From NCBI GenBank assembly GCA_041859045.1, contig JBHELB010000039.1:1-64000 (forward strand): a stretch of 64,000 bases of DNA, written 5' to 3'. The notes below the pieces were generated by a model. It made no database searches. It was not told where the DNA came from and was given only the letters and a program-made list of their open reading frames with translations. The position numbers and the translations under genes were made by a program. Below are positions 8,775 through 16,767 of this stretch, one piece after another (position 1 is the stretch's first letter; each line of letters begins with the position of its first letter). This DNA comes from JBHELB01 sp041859045. Lineage in GTDB: Bacteria; Hydrogenedentota; Hydrogenedentia; Hydrogenedentales; SLHB01.

Positions 8775-9671
8775 CTACTCTTTCTTGGCGGCATCGATTT
8801 TTGGGGCCGTCGCCGCAGTCCGCTCGCCGAAGAGGTGATATGCGAAAAACTCCGCCATCCAGCGGAGACCGGTCTTGCCATTGACCTCGGACGTGAACAT
8901 TTTGGTGCGTTCGTGTCCGACACCCGGATACGAGACAAACGCGAAAGGCATGTTCGCCTTTTTGCAGTGTTCACGAATCGTCAGCGCGCGATCGAACGGC
9001 ACCTTATCGTCGTTCTCGCCGTGGAAAATGATGAGCGGGGAGTCCTTCCTATCAAACGCCCCGGCGGGAATCTCCGGAAGGTCCTTATGTTGGGTCTCGG
9101 CAAAGCCGCTCATCTCGGCGACCACCGCCACGCGCGCTGAAACGCCGCCGTCGGTGTCGTCGGAAACCGCAAGCCGCGTGGCCAAGTAGCCTCCATAGGA
9201 GTAGCCGAACACACCGATCCTTCGCGTGTCGATTCCATATTCGGCGGCATGGCTCTTGACCCAGCGCACCGCCGTCCTCGCGTTGGCAAAGGCATCCACG
9301 GGATCCGTCGTGCCCGCGGGCGTCCAACTCACATTGAACGTCACGTACCCCAGCCGAGCGAATTCGACGGCGCGCGTGTTTGCCGCGCCCAGCGTCTCGC
9401 CCCAGCCGTGGAAAAAGAGGATGGCGGGTTTGTTTCGTGCGTCATAGCCCTCGGGAACGTTCGCAAAAAGCAGCAGGTCTTGTCCGGTTCCCGCATCGCG
9501 TCCATATACCGTCTTCTCCAAGGTTTTCACTTGAAAGACGGGCTCTAGATAGTTCACGGAAGGCCCGGGGTGCATACATGACGTCGTCGCGCATCCTGAG
9601 GCGAAGAGCGCAAGCGCAGTAAAACAGAGGCTCGCCACGCCCACGCTATGTTTCCACGGTGTCCTGGTCAT
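8775..9671 (-). CDS. alpha/beta-hydrolase lipoprotein (dienelactone hydrolase/prolyl oligopeptidase type)
   Basis: A 298-residue protein with an N-terminal lipoprotein signal (hydrophobic 10-25, lipobox FASGC with Cys27). The alpha/beta-hydrolase core has an oxyanion-type HGWGE after strand 3, the nucleophile elbow GYSYGG (Ser about 178), an acid in the HGENDDKVP segment and the catalytic His in GVGHER. Predicted serine hydrolase or esterase anchored to a membrane facing the periplasm; the substrate cannot be read off. It is on the same strand as the GH38 gene, about 180 bases upstream of it, with the dispersed repeat in between. Start ATG with GGAAA upstream. Confidence 0.82.
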   Translation of the reverse strand: MTRTPWKHSVGVASLCFTALALFASGCATTSCMHPGPSVNYLEPVFQVKTLEKTVYGRDAGTGQDLLLFANVPEGYDARNKPAILFFHGWGETLGAANTRAVEFARLGYVTFNVSWTPAGTTDPVDAFANARTAVRWVKSHAAEYGIDTRRIGVFGYSYGGYLATRLAVSDDTDGGVSARVAVVAEMSGFAETQHKDLPEIPAGAFDRKDSPLIIFHGENDDKVPFDRALTIREHCKKANMPFAFVSYPGVGHERTKMFTSEVNGKTGLRWMAEFFAYHLFGERTAATAPKIDAAKKE

Positions 9672-9892
9672 GAGTTTCCTTCCCGTATGCCTGTCAGACG
9701 AGGCAAGCTACAGGATTTCCCGCCACCCCGGCCGGAGTTCCCTGCTTCCCGCAATTATGGGGGGATGCGGAGGCGGTGTCCAGTTCCCGCGTCGTTCCTC
9801 GTTTATTTCCGCAGGCCATGCCCATTCATCGCCAGAGCGTGAGATTACGGCGAACGCGCGGGTTCGGCAAGTGGCGTTTGCATTTTGGGATA

Positions 9893-9901
9893 TGCTAGAA
9901 T
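9893..9901 (+). promoter_or_regulatory. extended -10 promoter for the small lipoprotein operon
   Basis: TGC followed directly by TAGAAT (9896-9901) gives a good extended -10 element 67 bases before the ATG at 9968. No convincing -35 is seen at 17-18 bases, as is common for extended -10 promoters. The rest of 9672-9892, between divergent genes, shows nothing I can name. Confidence 0.35.
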
Positions 9902-9967
9902 TTGCGCCGGTTTGTCACGGGGCTGGGCTTAACGCCTAGCAAGTCCCTGTGGGGAAGGAGCGCGGCC

Positions 9968-10459
9968 ATGATAGCGCGTGTGATGACGATTTTGGGTTTG
10001 GTAAGCCTGTTGGCGCTGGCGGGATGCCAGTCGTCGCCGTTTTCGAGGGGTTCGTCGAATTCCGATACGGTGGCTTCCGCTGACAGCACGAGCGGAACGT
10101 ATGAATCTCCCGCGGTTCCCCCGTCCGGTCTGGCGCTGTCGTCCGATCAGCGTTTCGCGGATGTGCCGCTGCCGGTGGGGCTCAAAGAAGACTCAGAGCG
10201 CAGTTATGTGTATGAAACGCCGTCGTTGCAGATCGGCCGGATGATCTACAAGTCGCGCGCGGACATGGGCGAGTTGGCGCAGTTCTATCTCGATGAAGCG
10301 CCGACGGCTCAGTGGACGTTCAAAAATATCGCCGAAGCGGAGAACAGTTCGGAACTGCTGTTCGCGAAGCCCGGCCGGACGCTGAAGGTCCTTATCGAAG
10401 ACCTTGGTCCGGTGAAGGGACGTCGGCTGACCTTGCACCTGACTCCCGACCATCAATAG
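9968..10459 (+). CDS. small lipoprotein, unknown function
   Basis: A 163-residue protein starting at the ATG at 9968, preceded by AAGGAG. The signal peptide is short and ends in the lipobox LALAGC, so the mature protein starts with a lipidated Cys followed by Gln-Ser-Ser. The next 35 residues are Ser/Thr/Pro rich (tether). A compact domain (about 60-160) follows with a pattern of strands around 'RMIYKSRADMGELAQFYLDEAP' and a final 'VLIEDL...RRLTLHLTP' strand pair. I recognise no named family. It sits first in a three-gene cluster with another lipoprotein 10 bases downstream and a TPR membrane protein, which suggests a shared envelope role. A longer in-frame start at 9902 has no ribosome site and would bury the signal peptide. 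Confidence 0.7.
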   Translation: MIARVMTILGLVSLLALAGCQSSPFSRGSSNSDTVASADSTSGTYESPAVPPSGLALSSDQRFADVPLPVGLKEDSERSYVYETPSLQIGRMIYKSRADMGELAQFYLDEAPTAQWTFKNIAEAENSSELLFAKPGRTLKVLIEDLGPVKGRRLTLHLTPDHQ

Positions 10460-10469
10460 GAGCGGGGCA

Positions 10470-10973
10470 GTGGCGGGACAGACCTGGCAAAGGGCGGTCG
10501 GCGCGGGCGTGGTCTGGGCCATGTGCCTGTTTGCGCTGAGCGGTTGTCAGAGCGATTTGGTGACCTTGTTTCCCGTGGACGAGGGGCGGGCGGTTGTTGG
10601 CGTCCGGCCGGACGATGAACAGGTCGCAATGGTCATGGACGACGTGTGGCGGGGGATGGAGACGCGCCGGATCTATCAGGTTCTGGCGAACGTATCACGT
10701 TCCTACCGCGATGCCGAGGGGCGGGACTACAAGCGGGTCGAAGCCTACTTGAACGACGCGTTTGCCCGGTACAAGACGATACGCATTCGACGCGTGCCGC
10801 CGCGGGTGGTGGTCGAGGGCGATCTGGCCACGGTGGTGGAGAGTTTTGGCACATGGGGCGACCCTATCAAGGTGGGCGTCGATCCGGTGGTGAGTATTCA
10901 GGGGCAAGTGACGGCTCGGCTCCAGCGCGAGGGCGGCCGTTGGAAAATTGTGGAGTGGAGCAACCTCCCGTAA
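10470..10973 (+). CDS. small lipoprotein with NTF2/SnoaL-like domain
   Basis: A 167-residue protein with a GTG start and AGGAGC seven bases upstream. The lipobox is LSGC (Cys about 26). The mature part has an N-terminal helix with 'VMDDVWRGMETRRIYQVLANVSRSY', then strands ending in 'TARLQREGGRWKIVEWSNL'. That order (helix pair, then curved sheet closing with a 'GRWKI' strand) resembles the SnoaL/NTF2-like fold used by many small periplasmic proteins. A function is not assignable. It lies 10 bases after the preceding lipoprotein and 45 before the TPR gene, so co-transcription is likely. Confidence 0.7.
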   Translation: MAGQTWQRAVGAGVVWAMCLFALSGCQSDLVTLFPVDEGRAVVGVRPDDEQVAMVMDDVWRGMETRRIYQVLANVSRSYRDAEGRDYKRVEAYLNDAFARYKTIRIRRVPPRVVVEGDLATVVESFGTWGDPIKVGVDPVVSIQGQVTARLQREGGRWKIVEWSNLP

Positions 10974-11018
10974 CGGCGTGGAAACCCCGCGCAATGACCA
11001 GGAATGGCAGGTAGGATC

Positions 11019-11759
11019 ATGACCGAAGAAAAGACCACCAAGCGCAAGTTCATGGAAGACTCCGACGAGACCAAGAAGGATTTTCGGCACGACCTGCTGG
11101 CCTTTGCTGAGCATGTGCGCGAGAATCCGGTGCTGTATCTGGTTTCAATCGGCATTATTGCGGTGGCGGCGTTGGCCGGATTGGCTTTTCGTCTGAACGC
11201 CGATGCCCGCCAGCAAGAGGTGTCCACGGCCCTCGCAAGGGCGTTTTTCGACAATACGGATCTTGGTCCGCGTGGCGATGCGTTGGCGAAGATCACCGGC
11301 GACGGGCCTTTGGTGGCGACGGCGCAATACCTGGCTGGCGAGAGCTATTTCAAGGCCGAGCAGTATGACAAGGCGCGCGAGTGCTTCGAGAAAGTGCGCA
11401 GTCAATTTGGTACGTCGGAATACGCCCCGGAGGCCATTGAAGGGCTGGGGTTCGTCGCAGAACAAGAAGGCAAACTGGATGAGGCGTTGGCGCTTTACCA
11501 GGAAGTGGCGCAGAAGCGGAAGGATTCCTTCGCGGGCGTGCGCCAGGGGCTTAACCTTGGTCGCGTGTATGAGCAGCAGAACAAGTTCGCGGAAGCCAGC
11601 GCCGCCTATCAGACGGTGATGACCGAGTTCCCGGGCTCGCATTCGGCGGACAAGGCGAAGGCCGCGCTGGATCGCTTGCGCGCGGCGCATCCCGAAGCGT
11701 TCCCGATGGAGCAAGCCGCAACACCGGAACCTTCGACGGCACCGCCCGCGGCAAGCTGA
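11019..11759 (+). CDS. TPR membrane protein (YfgM/BamD-like)
   Basis: A 246-residue protein: charged N-terminal cytoplasmic stretch, one transmembrane segment (about 40-60, YLVSIGIIAVAALAGLAF), then tetratricopeptide repeats facing the periplasm. Repeat residues are clear in 'AQYLAGESYFKAEQYDKARECFEKV', 'EAIEGLGFVAEQEGKLDEALALY' and 'LGRVYEQQNKFAEASAAYQTVMTEFP'. The C-terminal tail is Pro/Ala/Thr rich. Layout and size match YfgM-like proteins associated with the secretion machinery, or BamD-like scaffolds; I cannot decide between them. I chose the ATG at 11019 with AGGTAGGA upstream; an ATG at 11004 is the alternative. A strong terminator follows 14 bases after the stop, so it ends its operon. 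Confidence 0.78.
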   Translation: MTEEKTTKRKFMEDSDETKKDFRHDLLAFAEHVRENPVLYLVSIGIIAVAALAGLAFRLNADARQQEVSTALARAFFDNTDLGPRGDALAKITGDGPLVATAQYLAGESYFKAEQYDKARECFEKVRSQFGTSEYAPEAIEGLGFVAEQEGKLDEALALYQEVAQKRKDSFAGVRQGLNLGRVYEQQNKFAEASAAYQTVMTEFPGSHSADKAKAALDRLRAAHPEAFPMEQAATPEPSTAPPAAS

Positions 11760-11772
11760 CGTATTCTGAGAC

Positions 11773-11812
11773 AAAGCGTATCCGTCCATCCTGGGCGGAT
11801 ACGCTTTTTGTA
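11773..11812 (+). terminator. rho-independent terminator after the TPR gene
   Basis: A perfect 12-base-pair stem, AAAGCGTATCCG (11773-11784) with its complement at 11796-11807, an 11-base loop and a run of T. It ends the three-gene lipoprotein/TPR operon and may also serve the convergent gene at 11855. Confidence 0.85.
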
Positions 11813-11854
11813 TTTACGCGCATGGGAAACGCGGCACGCTATTTCTGAAGCGCG

Positions 11855-13390
11855 TTAGAGTTCTGTGTCGAAATGCGTGACGTTAGTGGCCTCGCGGGCG
11901 TCGGCGCGTCCGGCCGCGCGGCGTTCCACGAGCAGTTTGGACAGCGCGGGACCGTCGGTGACCTCAAGACAGAAGCGCGCCGCTCCATTTCCTTGCTGAT
12001 CGTAGCGCACGTGAACTCGCGAGAGGCCGTTCGCGGAGAGTACGGGCCAGTCATCGAGTTCATAGCCGCGCCAGGTCGTGGGCACGCGGGGAATGAACTG
12101 CACGTGCTGCGCGGAAGTGTCGTCGCATCCCACCATGAGCCGCGCGGCTTTGAGCGGTTCGGCCACGCACACGAGATTAAGCGCCCCGCAGCCCTGGTCG
12201 AAGTTCGGCAGATCCTCCACCGCAGGGGACGGATAGCGTTCGTAGAAGTAGTATGGGCAGTCGCGGTCAAGTTTGTAGCCACGCGGCGGCTGGAAGGTGG
12301 CTTCGGCGAGGTAGTCGGCGGCTTTGGTGGCCATCTCCATCTTGTCGAACAACAGCATGCTCTGAAGCGCGTATCCGTGGCCGTAGGATGGGCTCATCTG
12401 TTTGTCCAGGGGCGGTGCGTCGAATTGCGTCCAGATGCCGTAGCGCTCGAACAGTTCGCGCCGGAGCGGAACACGCGCAAGATTGTCGAAGGTGCGCCGA
12501 CTCGGGCGCAGGCCGTGCCACGGGGCGTGGTCGATGGCGAATCCGAAGACATCCGCGGCCATGGCGGCGACCCCGTTGAGTCCGCCAAAACCGCGGTTGA
12601 TGGGGTGATCCACAATCGCCGGGTCGGGTTTGAGCGAATCGATGTCAATGCACCACGTCCATGCGCCGTCTTCAGAGACGAGATGCTTGACGATGTTTTC
12701 CTCGATCAATCGTGCGACCCGCAGGGCTTCCGTGGCTTTGTCGGGCTGATGGGATGCCTGATGGAAGCGGGCTGCCGTGTATAGGGCGAAGACGCCGAGG
12801 TAATTTTGTACGACGTTGTAGTGCAGGCCGGGGATGCCGCAACCGCCTCCGAATTCGCCACTGCCCGGCAACAGCGGGATGTGGTCGAGCATACGGATGA
12901 TATAGGTGACAGGCGATTTCTCGTTGGTAAGGAAATCGGCGATGCGCACGCGCAGGGGATGGGTATGCGGCAGACGTTCCCAAAGGAGCACGAGGCCGAT
13001 GACGATCGCGTTGGTGCCATCCAGTTCGCTCCCCGCGCCGGGCTCGCCGAGCTTGAAGTATTCGGGAAACGTGAAGTACCGCGCTTCGTTCTCGCGCACC
13101 ATGCGCATTAGGCAGTCCGCCGTCAGACAGGCGCGCCCGAGATATCCAAACAGCGTCAGCTCCCGCAGAAACACTCCGGTATCGCGCGACCACATCGTGT
13201 CGGTCCAGGGGCGGCCGTCCACCGACGCCGAGACAAACCCCGCATTATCGCCTTCGAAACGCGAGTAGGCGTTGCGTTCCAGTACGGCTTGGAGGGATTC
13301 GCGGATTTCCCTGGTGAATAACTCCGCTGGATAGGACCCGAAGAAGCGAATGTGGCCTGGGGCATCGGTAGGACGTGCATCGGGCGTCAT
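11855..13390 (-). CDS. six-hairpin (alpha/alpha)6 glycoside hydrolase-like protein
   Basis: A 511-residue protein without a signal peptide. Its length and spread of aromatic and acidic motifs (for example TMWSRDTGVFLREL near 66-80, GTNAIVIGLVLLWERLP, DHPINRGFGGLNG, SPSYGHGYALQSMLL) fit the (alpha/alpha)6 toroid of GH63, GH78 and related glycosidases. The 'W-x-RD-x-G' segment is typical of the active-site rim in such enzymes. The last 90 residues look like a small beta domain. A specific family or substrate cannot be claimed. It starts with ATG preceded by GGAGG, downstream of its own extended -10 promoter, and ends convergently with the TPR operon. It may work with the GH38 gene in glycan turnover. 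Confidence 0.65.
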   Translation of the reverse strand: MTPDARPTDAPGHIRFFGSYPAELFTREIRESLQAVLERNAYSRFEGDNAGFVSASVDGRPWTDTMWSRDTGVFLRELTLFGYLGRACLTADCLMRMVRENEARYFTFPEYFKLGEPGAGSELDGTNAIVIGLVLLWERLPHTHPLRVRIADFLTNEKSPVTYIIRMLDHIPLLPGSGEFGGGCGIPGLHYNVVQNYLGVFALYTAARFHQASHQPDKATEALRVARLIEENIVKHLVSEDGAWTWCIDIDSLKPDPAIVDHPINRGFGGLNGVAAMAADVFGFAIDHAPWHGLRPSRRTFDNLARVPLRRELFERYGIWTQFDAPPLDKQMSPSYGHGYALQSMLLFDKMEMATKAADYLAEATFQPPRGYKLDRDCPYYFYERYPSPAVEDLPNFDQGCGALNLVCVAEPLKAARLMVGCDDTSAQHVQFIPRVPTTWRGYELDDWPVLSANGLSRVHVRYDQQGNGAARFCLEVTDGPALSKLLVERRAAGRADAREATNVTHFDTEL

Positions 13391-13418
13391 GAAGGCCTCC
13401 TTTCCGGATACTGGCCGG

Positions 13419-13429
13419 AGTATAGCACA
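13419..13429 (-). promoter_or_regulatory. extended -10 promoter of the six-hairpin hydrolase gene
   Basis: On the minus strand TGTGC directly precedes TATACT, 29 bases before the ATG at 13390. The -35 region is poor. It lets the gene be expressed separately from the DUF1015 gene immediately upstream on the same strand. Confidence 0.35.
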
Positions 13430-13457
13430 GGCCTTTTCTCGACGACCTCAGGGGCTG

Positions 13458-14711
13458 CTATTCGTGGCGGTAAATCACCGCCCCTGTCGGCAGTTTTGGA
13501 AAGAAATAGGTGGCCTTTTGCGGCATCGGATCGCCGGCTTCGGCGCACGCGCGCACTTGATCGGGATGCATCGGAGGCAGAAGGAACGCCAATTTTCCGG
13601 TGTCCGGGCCCGCGGCGGCCAAGGCCCGTTCGGCGTCGTGCTCGTAGAGGTGTTCTGCGCCTTCGGGCAGATTCATCACGCGGGCCAGCACTCCACGGTG
13701 CAGGACCGCCACATCGAGGTTTCGCCACGCTTCGCTGTGGTCGTCGCCAAGGAACTCGCGGCGGTCGCCCGGCTTGAGGGTGAGGAGAAACTGCGCGCCG
13801 CTAGTGGTCTTGAGTCCCAGCCGACAGCCTTCGCCTTGCTCGACAGCCTCGGCGAGCGGGCCGTTCACGGGCGCAACGGTGAACCACTGCGACAACGCCT
13901 CAAGCAGCGCCGCCTCGGTCAGTCCCGCCGAAGCGGTAACCACACGGTGCGGCGGACAGATTACGAGGCCCGGGTCGTCGAACGGCACAAAGCCCATCAA
14001 TACGTAATCGTAACCGTGCACGCCTTGAGTCCCGTGCTGTTCTCGCATTTGGTCGCGGTAGAAACAAGCCGTCTTGAAGCGGTGGTGTCCATCGGCGATG
14101 TAGAGCCGCTTGTCCGCGAAAAAGGCGGTTACCTCGGGCGAGCCCGGCACCTTCCATACGCGCGTTTCCGCGCCGTCCATCGTGGTAAACGTGTTATCCG
14201 GCGGGCGGGCGGCGGCTTGTGCGTAGAATCCGGCAAGGGTATGCGCCGGGTCTGCGTACAGCACAAAAATGGCCCCAAAGTTCGCTTGGGTGGCTTGCAT
14301 TAGTTTCAGGCGGTCTTCGACCGGGCCCGCGAACGTGCGTTCGTGACCCAGGACAATGCTTTCGCCGGGTTCCGGAATGCGGGTAACCGCGTAGAAGCCT
14401 CGGCGAAGGCGCGGGCAGCCGTCTTTAAGCGCGAAGCGCTGCTCGATGAGGTACATGGAGTCGGCATCATCTTGGGTCATGGCCCTATCGGCGAGCCATC
14501 TCCGCAAATGGTTGCCTGCCGCGGTGTATTGGTCCACGCCGTCTCCCTCTTTGGGCAGGATGACATGGACCATGTTGTAGGGGCTTTGGTCCGCCAGGCG
14601 GAGACGCTGCTCAGGGTTGATCACATCGTAGGGCGGGGTCACGGTAAGGTCGAGAGACCCAACCACCTCCGCATTGAAACGATAGCCCCGGAATCCCTTG
14701 ACGTCGGCCAT
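13458..14711 (-). CDS. DUF1015 family protein
   Basis: A 417-residue cytoplasmic protein. The N-terminus (KGFRGYRFNAEVVGSLDLTVTPPYDVINPEQR) and the central IADGHHRFKTA motif (about 235-245) are hallmarks of DUF1015, a widespread bacterial family of unproven biochemistry, sometimes called SerC-associated. The conserved Asp-Gly-His-His-Arg looks like an active-site loop. Start ATG at 14711 with GGGAGC about 9 bases upstream. The same frame stays open to 15446, but that extension overlaps the divergent mcsA gene and has no homology. A 240-base divergent promoter region separates it from mcsA. Confidence 0.88.
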   Translation of the reverse strand: MADVKGFRGYRFNAEVVGSLDLTVTPPYDVINPEQRLRLADQSPYNMVHVILPKEGDGVDQYTAAGNHLRRWLADRAMTQDDADSMYLIEQRFALKDGCPRLRRGFYAVTRIPEPGESIVLGHERTFAGPVEDRLKLMQATQANFGAIFVLYADPAHTLAGFYAQAAARPPDNTFTTMDGAETRVWKVPGSPEVTAFFADKRLYIADGHHRFKTACFYRDQMREQHGTQGVHGYDYVLMGFVPFDDPGLVICPPHRVVTASAGLTEAALLEALSQWFTVAPVNGPLAEAVEQGEGCRLGLKTTSGAQFLLTLKPGDRREFLGDDHSEAWRNLDVAVLHRGVLARVMNLPEGAEHLYEHDAERALAAAGPDTGKLAFLLPPMHPDQVRACAEAGDPMPQKATYFFPKLPTGAVIYRHE

Positions 14712-14889
14712 GATTGTGAGTGCTCCCGGCGGGTTGCCCAGTAGTTTGGGGCGAATTGTACTGAGGGATCGGAAAAGATGCAAATCCTGGGACGTTTTTT
14801 GCGCACGCAGGGGTGGATTTCCGGGAACAGAATAGGCATAAGCCGTTGTTTTGAAGATAGTTGCATCCTTTGCCCGTCGGGGGATGTGC

Positions 14890-14920
14890 TTGGAACGTTC
14901 GCCGTGAGCGGTGGTATACT
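14890..14920 (+). promoter_or_regulatory. probable promoter of mcsA-mcsB
   Basis: TTGGAA (14890-14895), 19 bases, then TATACT (14915-14920), 31 bases before the GTG start of mcsA. The spacer is slightly long. No CtsR-type heptad repeat operator is visible between 14712 and 14951. Confidence 0.35.
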
Positions 14921-14951
14921 CTAGAAGAAGAAACGAACGGAGGGCGCGGAC

Positions 14952-15470
14952 GTGTTGTGCGAGCGGTGTCATAAACATGCAGCGACGCTGCGGTACAGCG
15001 AGGTGGTGAACGGCAAGGTTTCCGCCCGGAGTATCTGCCGGACCTGCATGGACGAACTCGAAACCGATCAAGGGACGGGGTTCGAGGTGTCTGGTGCGCC
15101 GACCGCTCGTCGCGCCCGCGTGCTCAAGGAAGAGGCCGATGCGCAGGTGCCGCACCGGTCCTGTCCGTCGTGCGGGGTAAGTTTGCGGACGGTGGTTAAG
15201 ACCAACCGCGTGGGATGCCGCGACTGCTACTCCAGTTTTGCGGAAGGTATTGCTGAACAGCTCAGGACGTTGCACCCGGCGACGCGTCACCGGGGTAAGA
15301 CGCCGAATATGAGCGATGCGCGCGACCGGTTGCGGGCGAACCTTCAGGCGAAGCGGGCGTTGCTGCGCACGGCGCTGAAGGCGGAGAACTACGAAGAGGC
15401 GGCCCATGTGCGCGACGAGATTCGCGCGTTGGAATCGGGGCTGCATGCACCCTCGACAGGACGGAACTAG
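14952..15470 (+). CDS. mcsA: McsA-like zinc-ribbon protein with UVR domain
   Basis: A 172-residue protein with two zinc ribbons and a C-terminal UVR helix pair. Cys pairs are CERCHKH (3-9) with CRTC (about 28-31), and CPSCG (about 74-78) with CRDC (about 91-94). The UVR motif occupies about 125-170 (LRANLQAKRALLRTALKAE...AAHVRDEIRALE). This is the arrangement of McsA, which in Firmicutes binds and activates the protein-arginine kinase McsB and acts with ClpC and CtsR. GTG start with GGAGGG about 8 bases upstream. It is immediately followed, after 2 bases, by mcsB, so the two are co-translated. No ctsR or clpC gene lies in the window. Confidence 0.88.
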   Translation: MLCERCHKHAATLRYSEVVNGKVSARSICRTCMDELETDQGTGFEVSGAPTARRARVLKEEADAQVPHRSCPSCGVSLRTVVKTNRVGCRDCYSSFAEGIAEQLRTLHPATRHRGKTPNMSDARDRLRANLQAKRALLRTALKAENYEEAAHVRDEIRALESGLHAPSTGRN

Positions 15471-15472
15471 CC

Positions 15473-16543
15473 ATGTTGGAAACCATGCTTAGTAAACGTT
15501 CGTTGTGGCTTTCCGCAGAAGGGCCCGAGGCGGAATTGGTGGTGAAGTCGCGCGGGGTGCTTGTACGTAATCTGTCGGACTTCGCGTTCTCGTGGCGCTG
15601 CTCGGAGTCCGAGCGACGGACCGTGGAGGAACGGATCGTGGCTGCGCTCGAGCAGTCACGTCTGATGCCGAACGGACGTTACGTGCCTTTGTCGCAGATC
15701 GATGGCCATGAGGTGCGTTTTTTGCTGGAGCGGAACCTGGTGCCGCGCGATTTTCCGCCGCAGGTGGGGTCGGGCGTGTACATCAGCGACGACCAGAGCC
15801 TGGCGGTGCTCGTGAACGGAGTCAATCATCTGCGGCTTCAGGTGATGCTGCCCGGACTTCAGCTTCAGGAGGCGTGGGCGCGGTTGACTATCGCCGACGA
15901 CATACTGTCGGAGGTGTTGGATTTTGCGTTCGACGAGACCTTGGGCTTTTTGTCGGCGGATCTTGGGTCGGTGGGCACGGGCCTGCGCCTGAGCGCGACG
16001 TTGCACCTGCCGGCGTTGACGTTCTCGAACGCCATCCGTGGGTTGGCCGAGGGGTTGCGCGACGAATGGCACGTGCTCGAGCCGGTTTTCGGGGAGATGG
16101 GCGCGGCGCACGGCGAGCTGTATGCGCTTGCCGGGGCGTATTGTCTGGGGCGTTCGGAAGACGAGATCGTGTTTCACGTCAAGCACCTCGCCGCCGATCT
16201 TATTACCAAGGAAAAAGCGGCTCGCGAGGCGGCGATGGCGGAGAATCCGCGCGCGGTCGAGGATCGCGTGGGACGGGCGGTCGGAATTGCGCAGGGCGCT
16301 CGACTGCTGGACCTGTCTGAGGCGTTGGAGGTGTGGTCGTCGCTGCGCATGGGCCGGGCGATGGGGTTGCTTAGCGAGCCTTCGCTGATGGTATTCAATG
16401 AGCTGTTGCCCGGGCTGCAACGCGCGCATTTGGAGCTTCAAAAGGGGCATTCGCGCGACGAAATGAGCCTGAGTGCGGATCGGGCCGATCTGTTCCGCGC
16501 GTCGTTTGGTACGGCGGCATCGCGGGGGAATGGTCAGGAGTAA
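15473..16543 (+). CDS. mcsB: McsB-like protein, catalytic residues lost (probable pseudokinase)
   Basis: A 356-residue protein alignable end to end with McsB protein-arginine kinases (phosphagen kinase fold): 'SRGVLVRNL' near 26-34, 'ERNLVPRDF', 'NHLRLQVMLPGLQLQEA', 'GTGLRLSATLHLPAL', 'LGRSEDEI'. Against the McsB sequence as I recall it, the active residues are gone. The NEEDH motif is NGVNH (115-119), the SCPTN cysteine position is Asp163, the GEGSEA glutamate is Ala211, and SRIRLARN has lost an arginine. The protein keeps the fold and the C-terminal SRDE...DLFR region that in McsB reads phosphoarginine, so a regulatory or binding role is more likely than kinase activity. Overlaps nothing; the stop lies 3 bases before the convergent tRNA-Ser. 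Confidence 0.85.
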   Translation: MLETMLSKRSLWLSAEGPEAELVVKSRGVLVRNLSDFAFSWRCSESERRTVEERIVAALEQSRLMPNGRYVPLSQIDGHEVRFLLERNLVPRDFPPQVGSGVYISDDQSLAVLVNGVNHLRLQVMLPGLQLQEAWARLTIADDILSEVLDFAFDETLGFLSADLGSVGTGLRLSATLHLPALTFSNAIRGLAEGLRDEWHVLEPVFGEMGAAHGELYALAGAYCLGRSEDEIVFHVKHLAADLITKEKAAREAAMAENPRAVEDRVGRAVGIAQGARLLDLSEALEVWSSLRMGRAMGLLSEPSLMVFNELLPGLQRAHLELQKGHSRDEMSLSADRADLFRASFGTAASRGNGQE

Positions 16544-16546
16544 GAA

Positions 16547-16637
16547 TGGCGGAGAGGCGGGGATTCGAACCCCGGGTACCGCGATGCGGTACAACGGCTT
16601 TCGAGGCCGCCGCCTTCAACCACTCGGCCACCTCTCC
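16547..16637 (-). tRNA. tRNA-Ser (anticodon CGA)
   Basis: Read on the minus strand: acceptor GGAGAGG pairs with CCTCTCC, followed by discriminator G and an encoded CCA (16547-16549). The D arm has GGCCGAGTGGTT, the anticodon loop CTCGAAA gives CGA, a long variable arm (class II, as expected for Ser) is followed by the T arm GGTTCGAATCC. It reads UCG codons. Convergent with mcsB. No integrase or duplicated 3' end is visible nearby, so it does not appear to be a used attachment site. Confidence 0.97.
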
Positions 16638-16767
16638 GCAGCACTGGGCCCCGTGAGAATCACGTGGGGGGCGTGATACTATCAGAAGACCATGCCGGGA
16701 CTCAAACATCGGGTTTTGGGTCGTCTGGAGCGGGGATACGCCGGGGAACAGAGAACGCGGAGTCAAC

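Noticed and set aside
13458..15446. The long version (662 codons) of the DUF1015 gene
   Set aside because: The extension beyond 14711 overlaps mcsA on the other strand, has no similarity to DUF1015 and lacks a good start. The ATG at 14711 is supported by the family N-terminus.
16547..16637. tRNA-Ser as an attachment site of the phage module
   Set aside because: The module is 14 kb away, no integrase is nearby, and no duplicate of the tRNA 3' end is seen.
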